From assembly GCA_947625135.1 (NCBI GenBank), contig CANQNE010000001.1:62001-126000 (forward strand): a stretch of 64,000 nucleotides of DNA. The letters are read 5' to 3'. Each line of letters starts with the position of its first letter. Positions within the stretch are counted from its first letter, which is position 1. Below, piece after piece: positions 8,717-18,153 of the stretch. The notes below the pieces were generated by a model that ran no database searches, was not told the origin of the DNA, and saw only the letters and a program-made list of their open reading frames with translations. Source of the DNA: an uncultured Lachnospiraceae bacterium (lineage in GTDB: Bacteria; Bacillota; Clostridia; Lachnospirales; Lachnospiraceae). A program made the translations under genes and the position numbers.

Positions 8717-10309
8717 GTGAAACAGGTGCTGACCGGGGCGCAGATGAAGGACTGCGACCAGAGGACAATCAAAGAATTTGGCGTGCCATCTCCTGTGCTG
8801 ATGGAGCGTGCTGCACTGGCTTGTGTGGAGGAGCTTGTGCAGCTTTCTTATGAAGAGGATCAAAAGATCCTTGTAATCTGCGGAAACGGGAACAATGGGG
8901 GCGACGGGATCGCCGTTGCCCGGATCTTAAAGGAGCGGGGAGCAGAACCTGTGCTGTTCATGGCGGGAGCAGAACTGCCGGCGGATCAGACAGCGGACAT
9001 GACACAGCGGCTTTCTGCGGACTGCGCCGCGCAGCTTCGGATTGCGCTGGCCTACGGCGTGGCCATGACCGGCAGGCAGGAAGCGCTGAGCGCGCTTACT
9101 GCAGGGCGATTTGATCTGGTGGTGGACGCCATGTTCGGCGTGGGCCTGTCCCGGCCGTTGGATAAATCTTACAGAGAGATCGTGGAGGCGGTAAATGCCT
9201 CCGGCGCAAAGGTGCTTGCGGTGGACATTCCTACCGGCATACATGCAGACAGCGGCGCATGTATGGGGGCGGCCGTCCGTGCGGATGTGACGGTTACGTT
9301 TGCCTTTTACAAGCGGGGACAGCTTTTGTACCCGGGACGGAGCTATTGCGGCCGCTGTGTGGTGAAGGATATCGGCATTACAGAGAAGGCCCTTGATCGG
9401 CGCGCCCGGTACAGTTTTTGTTATGGGCCGGAGGATATGAGAAAGCTGCCGGGAAGAAAGGCGGATTCCAACAAAGGCACTTACGGGAAAGTGCTGATGG
9501 CGGCAGGCAGCAGAAAGATCTGCGGCGCCGCCTGTTTGAGCGCCATGGCCGCCTACAGAACCGGAGCAGGACTTGTGCGTCTTCTGACGGAGGAGCATAA
9601 TCGGACGGTTCTTTTGCAGAGCCTGCCGGAAGGATTGTTCGATTTTTATGAGGAGACATCCGGAGCAGGATGGGAGGCTTCTCTGGAAGAACTGGTGGAG
9701 GAAGGACTTTCATGGGCTACCGTGGCCGGCGCGGGTCCGGGGCTTGGCAGGGGCGCTCAGGCAAGATTGATCATAGAAAAGCTGCTGGAGGAAGCGGCGG
9801 TGCCTGTGGTAGTGGATGCGGACGGACTGAATCTGCTGGCGGAGAATCCGGCGCTGCTGGAAAAACGGCGGGAGAGAGGGGCCAAAGAGACAGAGAAAGA
9901 TCTGCCGCCCCTGATCGTGACACCCCATTTAATGGAAATGAGCCGGCTTACCGGAAAGACCATAGAGGCGCTGAAGCAGGATCCTGTTTGTCATGCGCTG
10001 GATTTTGCGGAGAAATACCGATGCGTTTGTGTGCTGAAGGATGCCTGCACGGTGGTATGTGATGACAACGGCAGCATATTTTTGAATACCAGCGGCAACA
10101 GCGGCATGTCCACAGGAGGCTCCGGCGATGTGCTTACCGGTGTGATCTGCGGATTGTTGGCACAGAAGATGCCGGCCTTTGAGGCAGCGGCCCTTGGCGT
10201 TTACCTCCATGGAAGCGCCGGAGATCTGGCCGCGAAGGAAACGGGAGAGTACGGACTGCTGGCGCGGAATCTATTAAAGGGGATCGGAGAGCTGACAAAT
10301 GAACAATGA
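8717..10309 (+). CDS. nnrD: Bifunctional NAD(P)H-hydrate epimerase / ADP-dependent dehydratase
   Basis: 530 aa metabolite-repair enzyme that epimerises and dehydrates damaged NAD(P)H hydrates. The N-terminal YjeF epimerase domain (about 1-220) has NGNNGGDG and DAMFGVGLSR. The C-terminal ribokinase-like dehydratase domain (about 235-525) has KADSNKGTYGKVL, DADGLNLL and the catalytic NTSGNSGMSTGGSGDVLTG region. The start is GTG, 8 bases after GAGAGGAT. The 3' end overlaps the start of alr by 11 bases, so the two are translationally coupled. Confidence 0.94.
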   Translation: MKQVLTGAQMKDCDQRTIKEFGVPSPVLMERAALACVEELVQLSYEEDQKILVICGNGNNGGDGIAVARILKERGAEPVLFMAGAELPADQTADMTQRLSADCAAQLRIALAYGVAMTGRQEALSALTAGRFDLVVDAMFGVGLSRPLDKSYREIVEAVNASGAKVLAVDIPTGIHADSGACMGAAVRADVTVTFAFYKRGQLLYPGRSYCGRCVVKDIGITEKALDRRARYSFCYGPEDMRKLPGRKADSNKGTYGKVLMAAGSRKICGAACLSAMAAYRTGAGLVRLLTEEHNRTVLLQSLPEGLFDFYEETSGAGWEASLEELVEEGLSWATVAGAGPGLGRGAQARLIIEKLLEEAAVPVVVDADGLNLLAENPALLEKRRERGAKETEKDLPPLIVTPHLMEMSRLTGKTIEALKQDPVCHALDFAEKYRCVCVLKDACTVVCDDNGSIFLNTSGNSGMSTGGSGDVLTGVICGLLAQKMPAFEAAALGVYLHGSAGDLAAKETGEYGLLARNLLKGIGELTNEQ

Positions 10310-11474
10310 GTATTATCGGGTATATGCACAGATTGATCTGGATGCGATAGAATATAATATAGAGCATATCGCAAAGCGGATCGGACCGGACAAAGGGATC
10401 TTCGCAGTGATCAAGACAGACGGTTACGGACATGGCGCGGTGCCGGTAGCAAAGCTGCTGGAGGAAAAGGAACAGGTCTGCGGCTATGCGGTTGCAACGC
10501 TGGAGGAGGGACTGACCCTCCGGAAAAACGGGATCAGAAAACAGATCCTGATCTTGGGGTATACGTTTCCGGAGCAGTATGAAGCGCTTATACAGGCGGA
10601 GTTGTCCCCGGCAGTGTACAGGGCGGATATGGCCCGCAGCCTGTCAGAGACCGCCGGGAAAATGGGAGCGGAGGTGTCCATTCACTTAAAGGTGGACACC
10701 GGTATGCGGCGGATCGGTCTCCAGCCGGACGACGAGGGCTTTACGGAGGCAAAAGAAATCCTGGCTATGCCCAATCTGCGTCATGCGGGTATCTTTACGC
10801 ATTTTGCGAAGGCGGACGAGGAGGACAAAGCACCGTCGCAGGCACAGCTGGCGCTCTTTCTCGAATTTGCGGCCCGGCTGGAAGAAGCGGGTTATACATT
10901 TGACATGAAGCACTGTGCCAACAGCGCGGGGATCATCGATCTGCCGGAGTCTTATTTTGACGCAGTACGGGCCGGAATTTCCCTGTACGGCGTTTACCCG
11001 TCGCAGGAGGTAGATAAGGAGTTGGTGCCGCTGCGTCCGGCTCTTTCCCTGAAAAGCACAGTGGTACATGTGAAGACTGTGCCGGCGGGCATGACCGTGA
11101 GTTACGGCGGCACTTATCAAACCACAAGACCGACGGTGATCGCCACCGTTCCGGTAGGATACGGGGACGGCTATCCCAGACTGCTGTCTGATCGGGGCTA
11201 TGTGCTGATCCGGGGGCAGAGAGCGCCCATCATCGGTCGGGTCTGCATGGATCAGTTTATGGTGGACGTCACGGAGATACCGGGCGTTTCCATGCGGGAT
11301 GCGGTGACGCTGATCGGAGAAGAGAAAGGGCAGCGGATCACGGTGGATGAGCTGGGCGATCTCTGCGGGCGGTTTTCTTATGAGTTCCTCTGTGATCTGG
11401 GAAAGCGGATCCCCAGGATCTACAGCCGCCACGGGCAGTGGACGGAAAAAAGGGATTACTTTGAAAGCCGGTAA
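10299..11474 (+). CDS. alr: Alanine racemase
   Basis: 391 aa, PLP-dependent enzyme making D-alanine for peptidoglycan. The PLP lysine is in AVIKTDGYGHGAVPVA near residue 39. MRRIGLQ, HCANSAG, the catalytic Tyr region VSYGGTY and GYGDGYPRLLSD follow in the expected order. The start ATG overlaps nnrDE. mazF follows 94 bp downstream, the same neighbour as in Bacillus, where alr precedes ndoAI-ndoA. Confidence 0.95.
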   Translation: MNNEYYRVYAQIDLDAIEYNIEHIAKRIGPDKGIFAVIKTDGYGHGAVPVAKLLEEKEQVCGYAVATLEEGLTLRKNGIRKQILILGYTFPEQYEALIQAELSPAVYRADMARSLSETAGKMGAEVSIHLKVDTGMRRIGLQPDDEGFTEAKEILAMPNLRHAGIFTHFAKADEEDKAPSQAQLALFLEFAARLEEAGYTFDMKHCANSAGIIDLPESYFDAVRAGISLYGVYPSQEVDKELVPLRPALSLKSTVVHVKTVPAGMTVSYGGTYQTTRPTVIATVPVGYGDGYPRLLSDRGYVLIRGQRAPIIGRVCMDQFMVDVTEIPGVSMRDAVTLIGEEKGQRITVDELGDLCGRFSYEFLCDLGKRIPRIYSRHGQWTEKRDYFESR

Positions 11475-11568
11475 AAGAAGCCATTCCTTGGAATACACAA
11501 AAAAATCCGGGCAATACTAAAAAGGAAACCAAAGATGGTTGAAATTTATTTGACGGAGAGTGGATTCC

Positions 11569-11916
11569 ATGACGATCAGACGCGGAGATGTATATTACGC
11601 AGATTTAAGACCGGTCATCGGCTCTGAGCAGGGCGGCGTGAGACCGGTTCTCATTATACAGAACGACGTGGGAAACCGGCACAGTCCAACGGTGATCGTG
11701 GCAGCGATCACATCGAAGATGAATAAGGCAAAGCTGCCCACCCATGTTGAGCTGGACGCTTCCAGATATGATATGATGAAGGACTCGGTCATTTTGCTGG
11801 AGCAGCTGCGGACGATTGATAAAAAAAGACTGAAGGACAGGGTGTGCCATCTGGATCGGGAGATCATGATGAAGATCAGAAACGCTCTGCTGATTAGTCT
11901 GGAATTAGATACATAG
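11569..11916 (+). CDS. ndoA: MazF/PemK-type endoribonuclease toxin without visible antitoxin
   Basis: 115 aa, MazF fold that cleaves mRNA at short motifs. The N-terminus ([25 protein letters not shown], with RPVLIIQND) and [10 protein letters not shown] are diagnostic, and [16 protein letters not shown] matches Bacillus EndoA closely. ATG was chosen over the in-frame GTG 9 bases upstream because GGAGAG then has normal spacing. The 94 bp between alr and this gene are too short for a MazE/EndoAI antitoxin, and none overlaps downstream. Confidence 0.9.
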   Translation: MTIRRGDVYYADLRPVIGSEQGGVRPVLIIQNDVGNRHSPTVIVAAITSKMNKAKLPTHVELDASRYDMMKDSVILLEQLRTIDKKRLKDRVCHLDREIMMKIRNALLISLELDT

Positions 11917-11994
11917 AAAGGTTCTTGACTAATTTATAGGAAAGTGATAGTTTATACTGAAAGAAAAATCACAGGATACGAATGAAGGACTTAT

Positions 11995-12921
11995 ATGGAA
12001 ATGTCAACAATCTGGCTGAAGATGCTGATGCTCTTTGCCATTATGATGATTGGATTTATCGCAAACAAGGCCGGGATCATCGACGAGGACGCCAACAGGA
12101 AATTTTCTTCGCTGGTGGTGAATATCACGGCGCCGGCTATGATCCTCGCTTCTTCTGAGGGGGCGGCCCAGCTGGGCTCTAAAAAGGACGCGCTTCTGGT
12201 GCTGCTGACGGCGGTGTTCATGTATGTATTTCTGGGGATCATGTCTCTGACAGTCAGAAAACTCTTTGCCATACCAAAGGGAAAAGAAGGCGTTTACCGG
12301 TTTATGATCGTGTTCGGCAACAACGCCTTTATGGGATTTCCCGTGGTACAGGCCATATTCGGCGACAACGCCCTGTTCTATGCGGCCATATTCAATATTC
12401 CAAACAATATTCTGGCCTATTCCTACGGCGTATATCTGCTGACAAAGCACAAGCGCGGGAACGGCAGCTTTCGCTGGCAGAATATGGTGAATCCGGGCGT
12501 GATCTCGGCGGTGCTTACGCTTTTGTTGTTTTTGCTTGGGATCTCGCTGCCCTCCTTTGTGGTGACGACACTGGATACAGTGGGACAGATCACAACGCCG
12601 CTGGCGATGATCGTCATTGGCGCATCGCTGGCAAATGTGCCGCTGTCCAGCGTGCTGAAGGATCTGAAGGTCTACTTTTACAGTTTATATAAGATGATCC
12701 TGCTTCCCCTTCTCATCTGGCTTATAGGCAGGATGTTGATAACCAACAAGCTGATACTGGGGGTACTCACAGTGATTTCCGCTATGCCCTGTGCCACCAT
12801 TGCGGTGATGCTGTCCAACGAATACGGAGGAGACGCCCAGACCGCTTCCAGATACGTGTTCGTATCTACGATCCTGTCAGTAATTACAATACCAATCGTT
12901 GCGTATCTGCTGTTTTTATGA
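11995..12921 (+). CDS. AEC (auxin efflux carrier) family transporter
   Basis: 308 aa inner-membrane protein with about ten hydrophobic segments arranged as two five-helix halves. FGNNAFMGFPVVQAIFG and IGASLANVPL are typical of the AEC/MleP family, which exports or imports small organic acids or auxin-like compounds. The substrate cannot be read from the sequence. It is monocistronic, followed by a strong terminator hairpin. Confidence 0.85.
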   Translation: MEMSTIWLKMLMLFAIMMIGFIANKAGIIDEDANRKFSSLVVNITAPAMILASSEGAAQLGSKKDALLVLLTAVFMYVFLGIMSLTVRKLFAIPKGKEGVYRFMIVFGNNAFMGFPVVQAIFGDNALFYAAIFNIPNNILAYSYGVYLLTKHKRGNGSFRWQNMVNPGVISAVLTLLLFLLGISLPSFVVTTLDTVGQITTPLAMIVIGASLANVPLSSVLKDLKVYFYSLYKMILLPLLIWLIGRMLITNKLILGVLTVISAMPCATIAVMLSNEYGGDAQTASRYVFVSTILSVITIPIVAYLLFL

Positions 12922-12943
12922 TATGATAAAAGCCGAGCAGTGC

Positions 12944-13001
12944 AAAAACATGGAGAAGCAGTTACATGCGCTTGCGCGGGTAACTGCTTGTGCATGTTTT
13001 T
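12944..13001 (+). terminator. Rho-independent terminator after AEC gene
   Basis: Nested arms AAAACATG/CATGTTTT and AGCAGTTAC/GTAACTGCT enclose a GC-rich loop. The right arm runs into five T residues. It ends transcription of the AEC transporter gene. Confidence 0.8.
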
Positions 13002-13006
13002 ATAGG

Positions 13007-13260
13007 GCGAAGCCCGGCAGCGAAATGGGAGCGGAGCGAACATAGAGCTGGGGCGCTGCGAGGGAAATTGCGAAGCCCGGCAGCGAAATGGGAGCGGAGC
13101 GAGCATAGAGCTGAGGGCACTGCGAGGGAAATTGCGAAGCCCGGCAGCGAAATGAGAGCGGAGCGAACATAGAGCTGAGGGCACTGCGAGGGAAATTGCG
13201 AAGCCCGGCAGCGAAATGGGAGCGGAGCGAGCATAGAGCTGAGGGCACTGCGAGGGAAAG
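13007..13260. repeat. Four tandem copies of a 63-64-bp intergenic repeat
   Basis: Units begin with GCGAAGCCCGGCAGCGAAAT at 13007, 13070, 13134 and 13198, with periods of 63, 64 and 64. Copies differ at only a few positions. The block fills the space between the terminator and the L,D-transpeptidase gene. Several reading frames are open across it on both strands because of its base composition. None has a proper start or ribosome binding site, so I treat it as non-coding. Confidence 0.92.
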
Positions 13261-13290
13261 GCAGAAGACGGCAGGTATGGAGGAATTCCT

Positions 13291-15102
13291 ATGAAAAAAC
13301 AAAAGCAATTTTTTGCGAAGCATAAAATACCCATTATCATCATCTCAGCAGTCGTTCTGCTTGCCATTGCCGGAACGGTGACGGGCGTGATCCTGAGTCT
13401 GCGTAATCGTAATCGGCAGGATCAGGAGAAGGTTTCCGATCTGGTGGAGATGATGGCGGATCTTGTGAATGAGCCGGTTTCTGCGGAGGATGAGCCATAC
13501 AATCCCACGGGAGAAAACGGAGAGGAAGCGGATGAAAGCAAGAAGGAGATCTTTGTCCGGGTAAACAAGAAAAGAAATTGCATCACCGTTTATGAGAAAG
13601 ATAAAGACGGGGAATTTACCAAGCCTGTGAAGGCCATGATCTGCTCTGCAGGCTACAATGCCCCCACAGGGACTTATGAGACAAGCGACCGTTATGTCTG
13701 GAAGATCGTGAACGGAAACGTTTGGAGTCAGTATGCCACAAGAATAACCGGCAACGTTCTGTTCCATTCTGTTCCATACGCGGAAAAGAGCAAGTCTTCC
13801 CTGATCGCAAAATATTACAACAAGCTGGGAACCAACGCCTCGGCCGGCTGCATCCGCGTGATGGTAGCAGACGCGAAATGGCTGATGGAGCATTGCGCCG
13901 AAGGCACAAAGGTTGAGATCTATGAGGACGATGATCCCGGGCCGCTGGGAAAGCCCGCCTCCCTTGTAGTGGCGGAGAATGAGCAGTGGGATCCTTCAGA
14001 TCCGGATTCCGCCAATCCGTGGGCGGGACACAGGGCCGTCCTGTCGGGTGCGGCAAACCGTACTGTTGAGCGGAATATTGAATTTGATTATCTGGAAGGG
14101 CTGTCCGGCACGGACACGGTGGGCAACGATATTACCTCCCAGATCCAGGTGGATACCGATCTTGACATCAAAAAGGTGGGTACCTATAAAGTAACCTATA
14201 CATTGACGGACGGCGTGGGCAGCACAGACACGGCGGAAGTGGTATATACAGTATCTGATACGAGAGAGCCTTATTTTTCCGGGATCAAGCGGCAGATTCA
14301 GGTAGCGCCCAACGCGGCGGTCAATGTGGAAGAGCTGCTGGACAAGGTATATGTGATCGACAACAATGAAATTTTGTCCAACGACCGTATTCAGGTGCAT
14401 GTGCCTGAACAACTGGTGGAGGGCGAGAATACCGTGAGCTATTCCGTGATGGATGATTATGGCAACGTGGCAACGGCTTCCACGCTGATCATGGTGGACA
14501 GGGAACCTCCTCAGCTGCATCTGTACAGCGATGCGGGCAGTATTCTGGATAATTCCCAGATCGTGGATGAAAATTTTGCACTGTCACGGGTATATGCCAC
14601 GGATTCCGGTGAAGAGCTTCCAAGAGATTCTATTCATGTGACCATTTATCAGACTGATTGGGGTTATACCTTTGTCTATGTGGCAACGGATAAGAGCGGC
14701 CAGACTGCCACCCTTACAGACAGTGTGAGTTATGTTTCTTATACGATTACCACTACCGGCACCCTCAATGTAACGGAGCTGACTGCGGAACAGTTGATGC
14801 AGGGCGTTACATTGACGGCCAGCACAGGACAGACGCTGTCAGGGGAAAATGTGCAGATCAGTATGAACAATACCATAAGTAATCAGTACACGATCACGTA
14901 CAGCTACACCTACAGTTCCCCGCTGGGAACCAAAACGGCAACTGCCACCAGACCGGTGATCCTGACACAACAGCCGCCTATGGCGGGGCCTTCGGCTACC
15001 CCGGGACCCGGCGCCAGCACGCCGCCCGGACCAGAGCAGACGAGCCCGGCGGCAACAATGGAACCAACAAATTCAGAGGACAACGAATTGATCAGTTCAT
15101 AA
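13291..15102 (+). CDS. Membrane-anchored L,D-transpeptidase (YkuD) with Ig-like domains
   Basis: 603 aa. One N-terminal transmembrane segment (about 10-35) anchors an extracellular protein. The YkuD catalytic domain (about 85-215) has the His in LFHSVP (H159) and the nucleophile in SAGCIRV (C187), the family signature for peptidoglycan 3-3 cross-linking or protein anchoring. Residues about 255-490 contain Ig-like/DUF5011 repeats (GTYKVTYTLTDGVGS, GENTVSYSVMDDYGN). The C-terminus is Pro/Thr/Gly rich, suggesting a wall-spanning tail. The start ATG follows ATGGAGGAATTCCT. leuS starts 30 bp after the stop. Confidence 0.9.
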   Translation: MKKQKQFFAKHKIPIIIISAVVLLAIAGTVTGVILSLRNRNRQDQEKVSDLVEMMADLVNEPVSAEDEPYNPTGENGEEADESKKEIFVRVNKKRNCITVYEKDKDGEFTKPVKAMICSAGYNAPTGTYETSDRYVWKIVNGNVWSQYATRITGNVLFHSVPYAEKSKSSLIAKYYNKLGTNASAGCIRVMVADAKWLMEHCAEGTKVEIYEDDDPGPLGKPASLVVAENEQWDPSDPDSANPWAGHRAVLSGAANRTVERNIEFDYLEGLSGTDTVGNDITSQIQVDTDLDIKKVGTYKVTYTLTDGVGSTDTAEVVYTVSDTREPYFSGIKRQIQVAPNAAVNVEELLDKVYVIDNNEILSNDRIQVHVPEQLVEGENTVSYSVMDDYGNVATASTLIMVDREPPQLHLYSDAGSILDNSQIVDENFALSRVYATDSGEELPRDSIHVTIYQTDWGYTFVYVATDKSGQTATLTDSVSYVSYTITTTGTLNVTELTAEQLMQGVTLTASTGQTLSGENVQISMNNTISNQYTITYSYTYSSPLGTKTATATRPVILTQQPPMAGPSATPGPGASTPPGPEQTSPAATMEPTNSEDNELISS

Positions 15103-15132
15103 ATCAACCAATAAAAAATGGAGGAGAGGAAA

Positions 15133-17541
15133 TTGGCTGAATCATATAATCACAGAGCGATTGAGCAAAAATGGAAAAAGCGTTGGGAGGAGCATCCCAT
15201 CAATGTAAACGATGGGAAAAAGGAAAAATATTATTGCCTGGATATGTTTCCCTATCCTTCCGGAAACGGGCTGCATGTAGGTCACTGGCGGGGCTATGTG
15301 ATCAGCGACGTGTGGAGCCGTTATAAGCTGATGCAGGGATATTATCTGGTGCATCCCATGGGATGGGACGCATTTGGTCTGCCTGCGGAGAATTATGCGA
15401 TCAAAATGGGAATCCATCCCGCGGTGACTACGGCGGACAATATCTCCAAGATAAAAGCACAGATCAAGGAGATCACGGCGATCTATGACTGGGATATGGA
15501 GCTTTCCACCACGGATCCCGATTTTTATAAATGGACACAGTGGATCTTTGTAAAAATGTTCAAGGAAGGGCTGGCATACGAGAAGGAGATGCCCATCAAC
15601 TGGTGTCCCTCCTGCAAGACCGGTCTTGCCAATGAAGAGGTGGTAAACGGCTGCTGCGAACGCTGCGGCGCGCCGGTGACGAAGAAAAATCTGAAGCAGT
15701 GGATGCTGCGGATCACAAAATATGCGGATCGGCTTCTTGCGGATCTGGACAAACTGGACTGGCCGGAGAAGGTAAAGAAAATGCAGACGGACTGGATCGG
15801 AAAGTCTTACGGTGCGGAGGTAGATTTTGCCGTTGACGGTTCCGATGAAAAGATCACCGTGTATACCACCCGTCCCGACACCCTCTATGGGGCAACCTTT
15901 ATGGTACTGGCTCCGGAGCATCAGCTGGCGAAGACCCTTGCCACAGAGGAGACAAAGGAGGCAGTGGAGGAATATATCTTTAACGCGTCCATGAAGTCCA
16001 GCGTGGATCGGCTTCAGGACAAGGAAAAGACGGGTGTGTTTACCGGCAGCTATGCCATCAACCCGCTGAACGGGGAAAAGGTACCGATCTGGTTGTCTGA
16101 TTATGTACTGGCGGATTATGGAACCGGCGCCATTATGTGTGTGCCCGCCCATGATGACCGGGATTTTGAGTTTGCCACCAAATTCAATATTCCCATTATC
16201 CAGGTCATCGCGAAGGACGGCGTGGAAAATCCAAACCTGACGGAAGCCTACACGGAGCCCGGCATCATGATCAATTCCGGGGAGTTCAATGGGATGAATT
16301 CCGAGGACGCGAAACGGGATGTGCCGGATCTGCTGGAGAAGCGGGGCATCGGCAAAAAGACGGTAAATTATAAACTGAGGGACTGGGTATTTTCCCGCCA
16401 GCGTTACTGGGGCGAACCCATTCCCATTATCCATTGCGATCACTGCGGTCCTGTGCCTGTGCCTGAGGAAGAGCTTCCGCTGCTTTTGCCGGAGGTAGAG
16501 TCCTATCAGCCGACAGGTACAGGAGAATCACCCCTTGCGGACATTCACGAGTGGGTGAATACCACCTGCCCTGTGTGCGGACGGCCCGCCAAGCGGGAGA
16601 CCAACACCATGCCTCAGTGGGCAGGCTCTTCCTGGTATTTCCTGCGCTACATTGACAATAAAAACAGTGAAAGCCTTGTTTCCAGAGAAAAGGCAGATAA
16701 ATATCTGCCGGTGGATATGTACATCGGCGGCGTGGAACATGCGGTGCTGCATTTACTTTATTCCAGATTTTATACCAAGTTTTTGTATGATATCGGGGTG
16801 ATCGATTTTGACGAGCCCTTCAAAAAACTGTTCAATCAGGGCATGATCACCGGAAAGAACGGGATCAAGATGAGCAAGTCAAAAGGAAACGTGGTATCTC
16901 CCGATGAGCTTGTGCGGGATTACGGCTGCGATTCCCTGCGGATGTACGAATTGTTTGTGGGGCCTCCTGAATTGGATTCAGAGTGGGACGACCGGGGGAT
17001 CGACGGCGTATATCGTTTCATTACCCGTTTCTGGAAGCTGGTGCTTGACAACAAGGACAAACATGCTCCGGAGACAAAAGAGCTGGTAAAGATCCGCAAC
17101 AAAATGGTTTACGACATTACCCAGCGTCTGGAGAATTTCAGCCTGAATACGGTGATTTCCGGCTTTATGGAGTACAACAATAAGTTGATCGAGCTTTCCA
17201 GACAGGGCGGCGTGGACAGAGAAACGCTGATCACGGCAGTGAGACTTCTGGCGCCTTTTGCCCCGCATATCAGCGAGGAGCTTTATGAGCAGCTGGGAGG
17301 ATCCGGCAGTGTATTTGCAAGCGGCTGGCCTGCTTATGAGGCGGCAGCCCTGAAGGACGACGAGAAGGAGATCGCCTGCCAGATCAACGGCAAAACAAGG
17401 GCAGTAGTGAAGCTCCCTGTGGATGTGGAGAAAGAGACAGCCATTCAGGCAGCAAAAGAAGCGATGAAAGAGAAGCTGACGGGCAATATTATCAAGGAGA
17501 TTTATGTGCCCGGGCGGATCATCAACATTGTGATGAAATAA
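15133..17541 (+). CDS. leuS: Leucyl-tRNA synthetase
   Basis: 802 aa class I aminoacyl-tRNA synthetase charging tRNA-Leu. The HIGH motif appears as HVGH in PYPSGNGLHVGHWRGY and the second signature as KMSKSKGN. The editing domain (TTRPDTLYGATF) and a Zn-ribbon-like CPSC...CCERC are present. I place the start at TTG 15133 because GGAGGAGAGG sits directly upstream; the in-frame ATG at 15118 lies before that site. No T-box leader is visible, since only 30 bp separate it from the preceding gene. Confidence 0.95.
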   Translation: MAESYNHRAIEQKWKKRWEEHPINVNDGKKEKYYCLDMFPYPSGNGLHVGHWRGYVISDVWSRYKLMQGYYLVHPMGWDAFGLPAENYAIKMGIHPAVTTADNISKIKAQIKEITAIYDWDMELSTTDPDFYKWTQWIFVKMFKEGLAYEKEMPINWCPSCKTGLANEEVVNGCCERCGAPVTKKNLKQWMLRITKYADRLLADLDKLDWPEKVKKMQTDWIGKSYGAEVDFAVDGSDEKITVYTTRPDTLYGATFMVLAPEHQLAKTLATEETKEAVEEYIFNASMKSSVDRLQDKEKTGVFTGSYAINPLNGEKVPIWLSDYVLADYGTGAIMCVPAHDDRDFEFATKFNIPIIQVIAKDGVENPNLTEAYTEPGIMINSGEFNGMNSEDAKRDVPDLLEKRGIGKKTVNYKLRDWVFSRQRYWGEPIPIIHCDHCGPVPVPEEELPLLLPEVESYQPTGTGESPLADIHEWVNTTCPVCGRPAKRETNTMPQWAGSSWYFLRYIDNKNSESLVSREKADKYLPVDMYIGGVEHAVLHLLYSRFYTKFLYDIGVIDFDEPFKKLFNQGMITGKNGIKMSKSKGNVVSPDELVRDYGCDSLRMYELFVGPPELDSEWDDRGIDGVYRFITRFWKLVLDNKDKHAPETKELVKIRNKMVYDITQRLENFSLNTVISGFMEYNNKLIELSRQGGVDRETLITAVRLLAPFAPHISEELYEQLGGSGSVFASGWPAYEAAALKDDEKEIACQINGKTRAVVKLPVDVEKETAIQAAKEAMKEKLTGNIIKEIYVPGRIINIVMK

Positions 17542-17581
17542 AGATACAGTGAGAGATTTCGGCGGAATATGGAGGTGTGGT

Positions 17582-18019
17582 ATGAAAATATCTACAAAAG
17601 GCCGCTATGCGCTGCGGTTTATGCTGGATCTGGCAGAACACCAGAACGAGGGCTTTATCGCACTGAAGGACATTGCAGAGCGTCAGGGAATTTCAAAAAA
17701 GTATCTGGAACAGATCGTGCCTCTTTTAAACAAAGCTGATATTTTGAAGGCAAACCGAGGGTATCAGGGAGGCTATATGCTGGCGAAAAGTCCCGAGCAG
17801 TATACGGTGGGCGATATTCTTCGTATTACTGAGGGGAGCATTGTCCCGGTGGCTTGCATGGAGGAGTCTGCAGACTTGTGTGCAAGAAGGGATTCCTGCA
17901 TGACGCTGAATGTCTGGAAGGGACTGAATAAGGTGATCGCCGACTATCTGGACGGCATCACCCTGCAGAAGATCCTGGATGATTACCGGGAGCAGTCGGT
18001 GAATGAATATTATATTTGA
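17582..18019 (+). CDS. Rrf2 family Fe-S regulator, IscR-like
   Basis: 145 aa. The N-terminal winged helix begins MKISTKGRYALRFMLDLA, the family hallmark. The Cys cluster is C-x7-C-x5-C (ACMEESADLCARRDSCM), as expected for an Fe-S sensing regulator rather than the cluster-free CymR. The ATG at 17582 follows GGAGG; the upstream in-frame codons are not used. It lies just upstream of nifS-nifU, separated by a palindrome and a consensus promoter. It probably represses that operon when cluster-loaded. Confidence 0.88.
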   Translation: MKISTKGRYALRFMLDLAEHQNEGFIALKDIAERQGISKKYLEQIVPLLNKADILKANRGYQGGYMLAKSPEQYTVGDILRITEGSIVPVACMEESADLCARRDSCMTLNVWKGLNKVIADYLDGITLQKILDDYREQSVNEYYI

Positions 18020-18033
18020 TCATGGACGAAAAA

Positions 18034-18052
18034 ACCTACTCAAAAAGTAGGT
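18034..18052. promoter_or_regulatory. Probable Rrf2 operator upstream of nifS
   Basis: A perfect inverted repeat ACCTACT-N5-AGTAGGT ends 8 bp before the -35 of the nifS promoter. It lacks a following T-run, so it is not a terminator. Its place between the Rrf2 gene and the operon it likely controls suggests an operator. Confidence 0.6.
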
Positions 18053-18059
18053 GGTATTA

Positions 18060-18088
18060 TTGACGAATGTCCCCACCAGTGCTATAAT
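18060..18088 (+). promoter_or_regulatory. Sigma-70 promoter of nifS-nifU
   Basis: TTGACG and TATAAT with a 17-bp spacer. It lies 65 bp upstream of the nifS start. Confidence 0.85.
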
Positions 18089-18153
18089 CACCTATGGTTA
18101 GGCGACAATAACGTTCTGATCGGACAAAGAAGAACTGACGAGGAGATGAGTTC

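Noticed and set aside
13007..13260. CRISPR-like array
   Set aside because: The units are contiguous 64-bp repeats with no variable spacers and no cas genes.
12990..13367. Open frames across the 64-bp repeats on both strands
   Set aside because: They arise from repeat composition and lack ribosome sites.
15142..16443. 433-codon minus-strand frame opposite leuS
   Set aside because: Shadow of a conserved synthetase gene, with no ribosome site.
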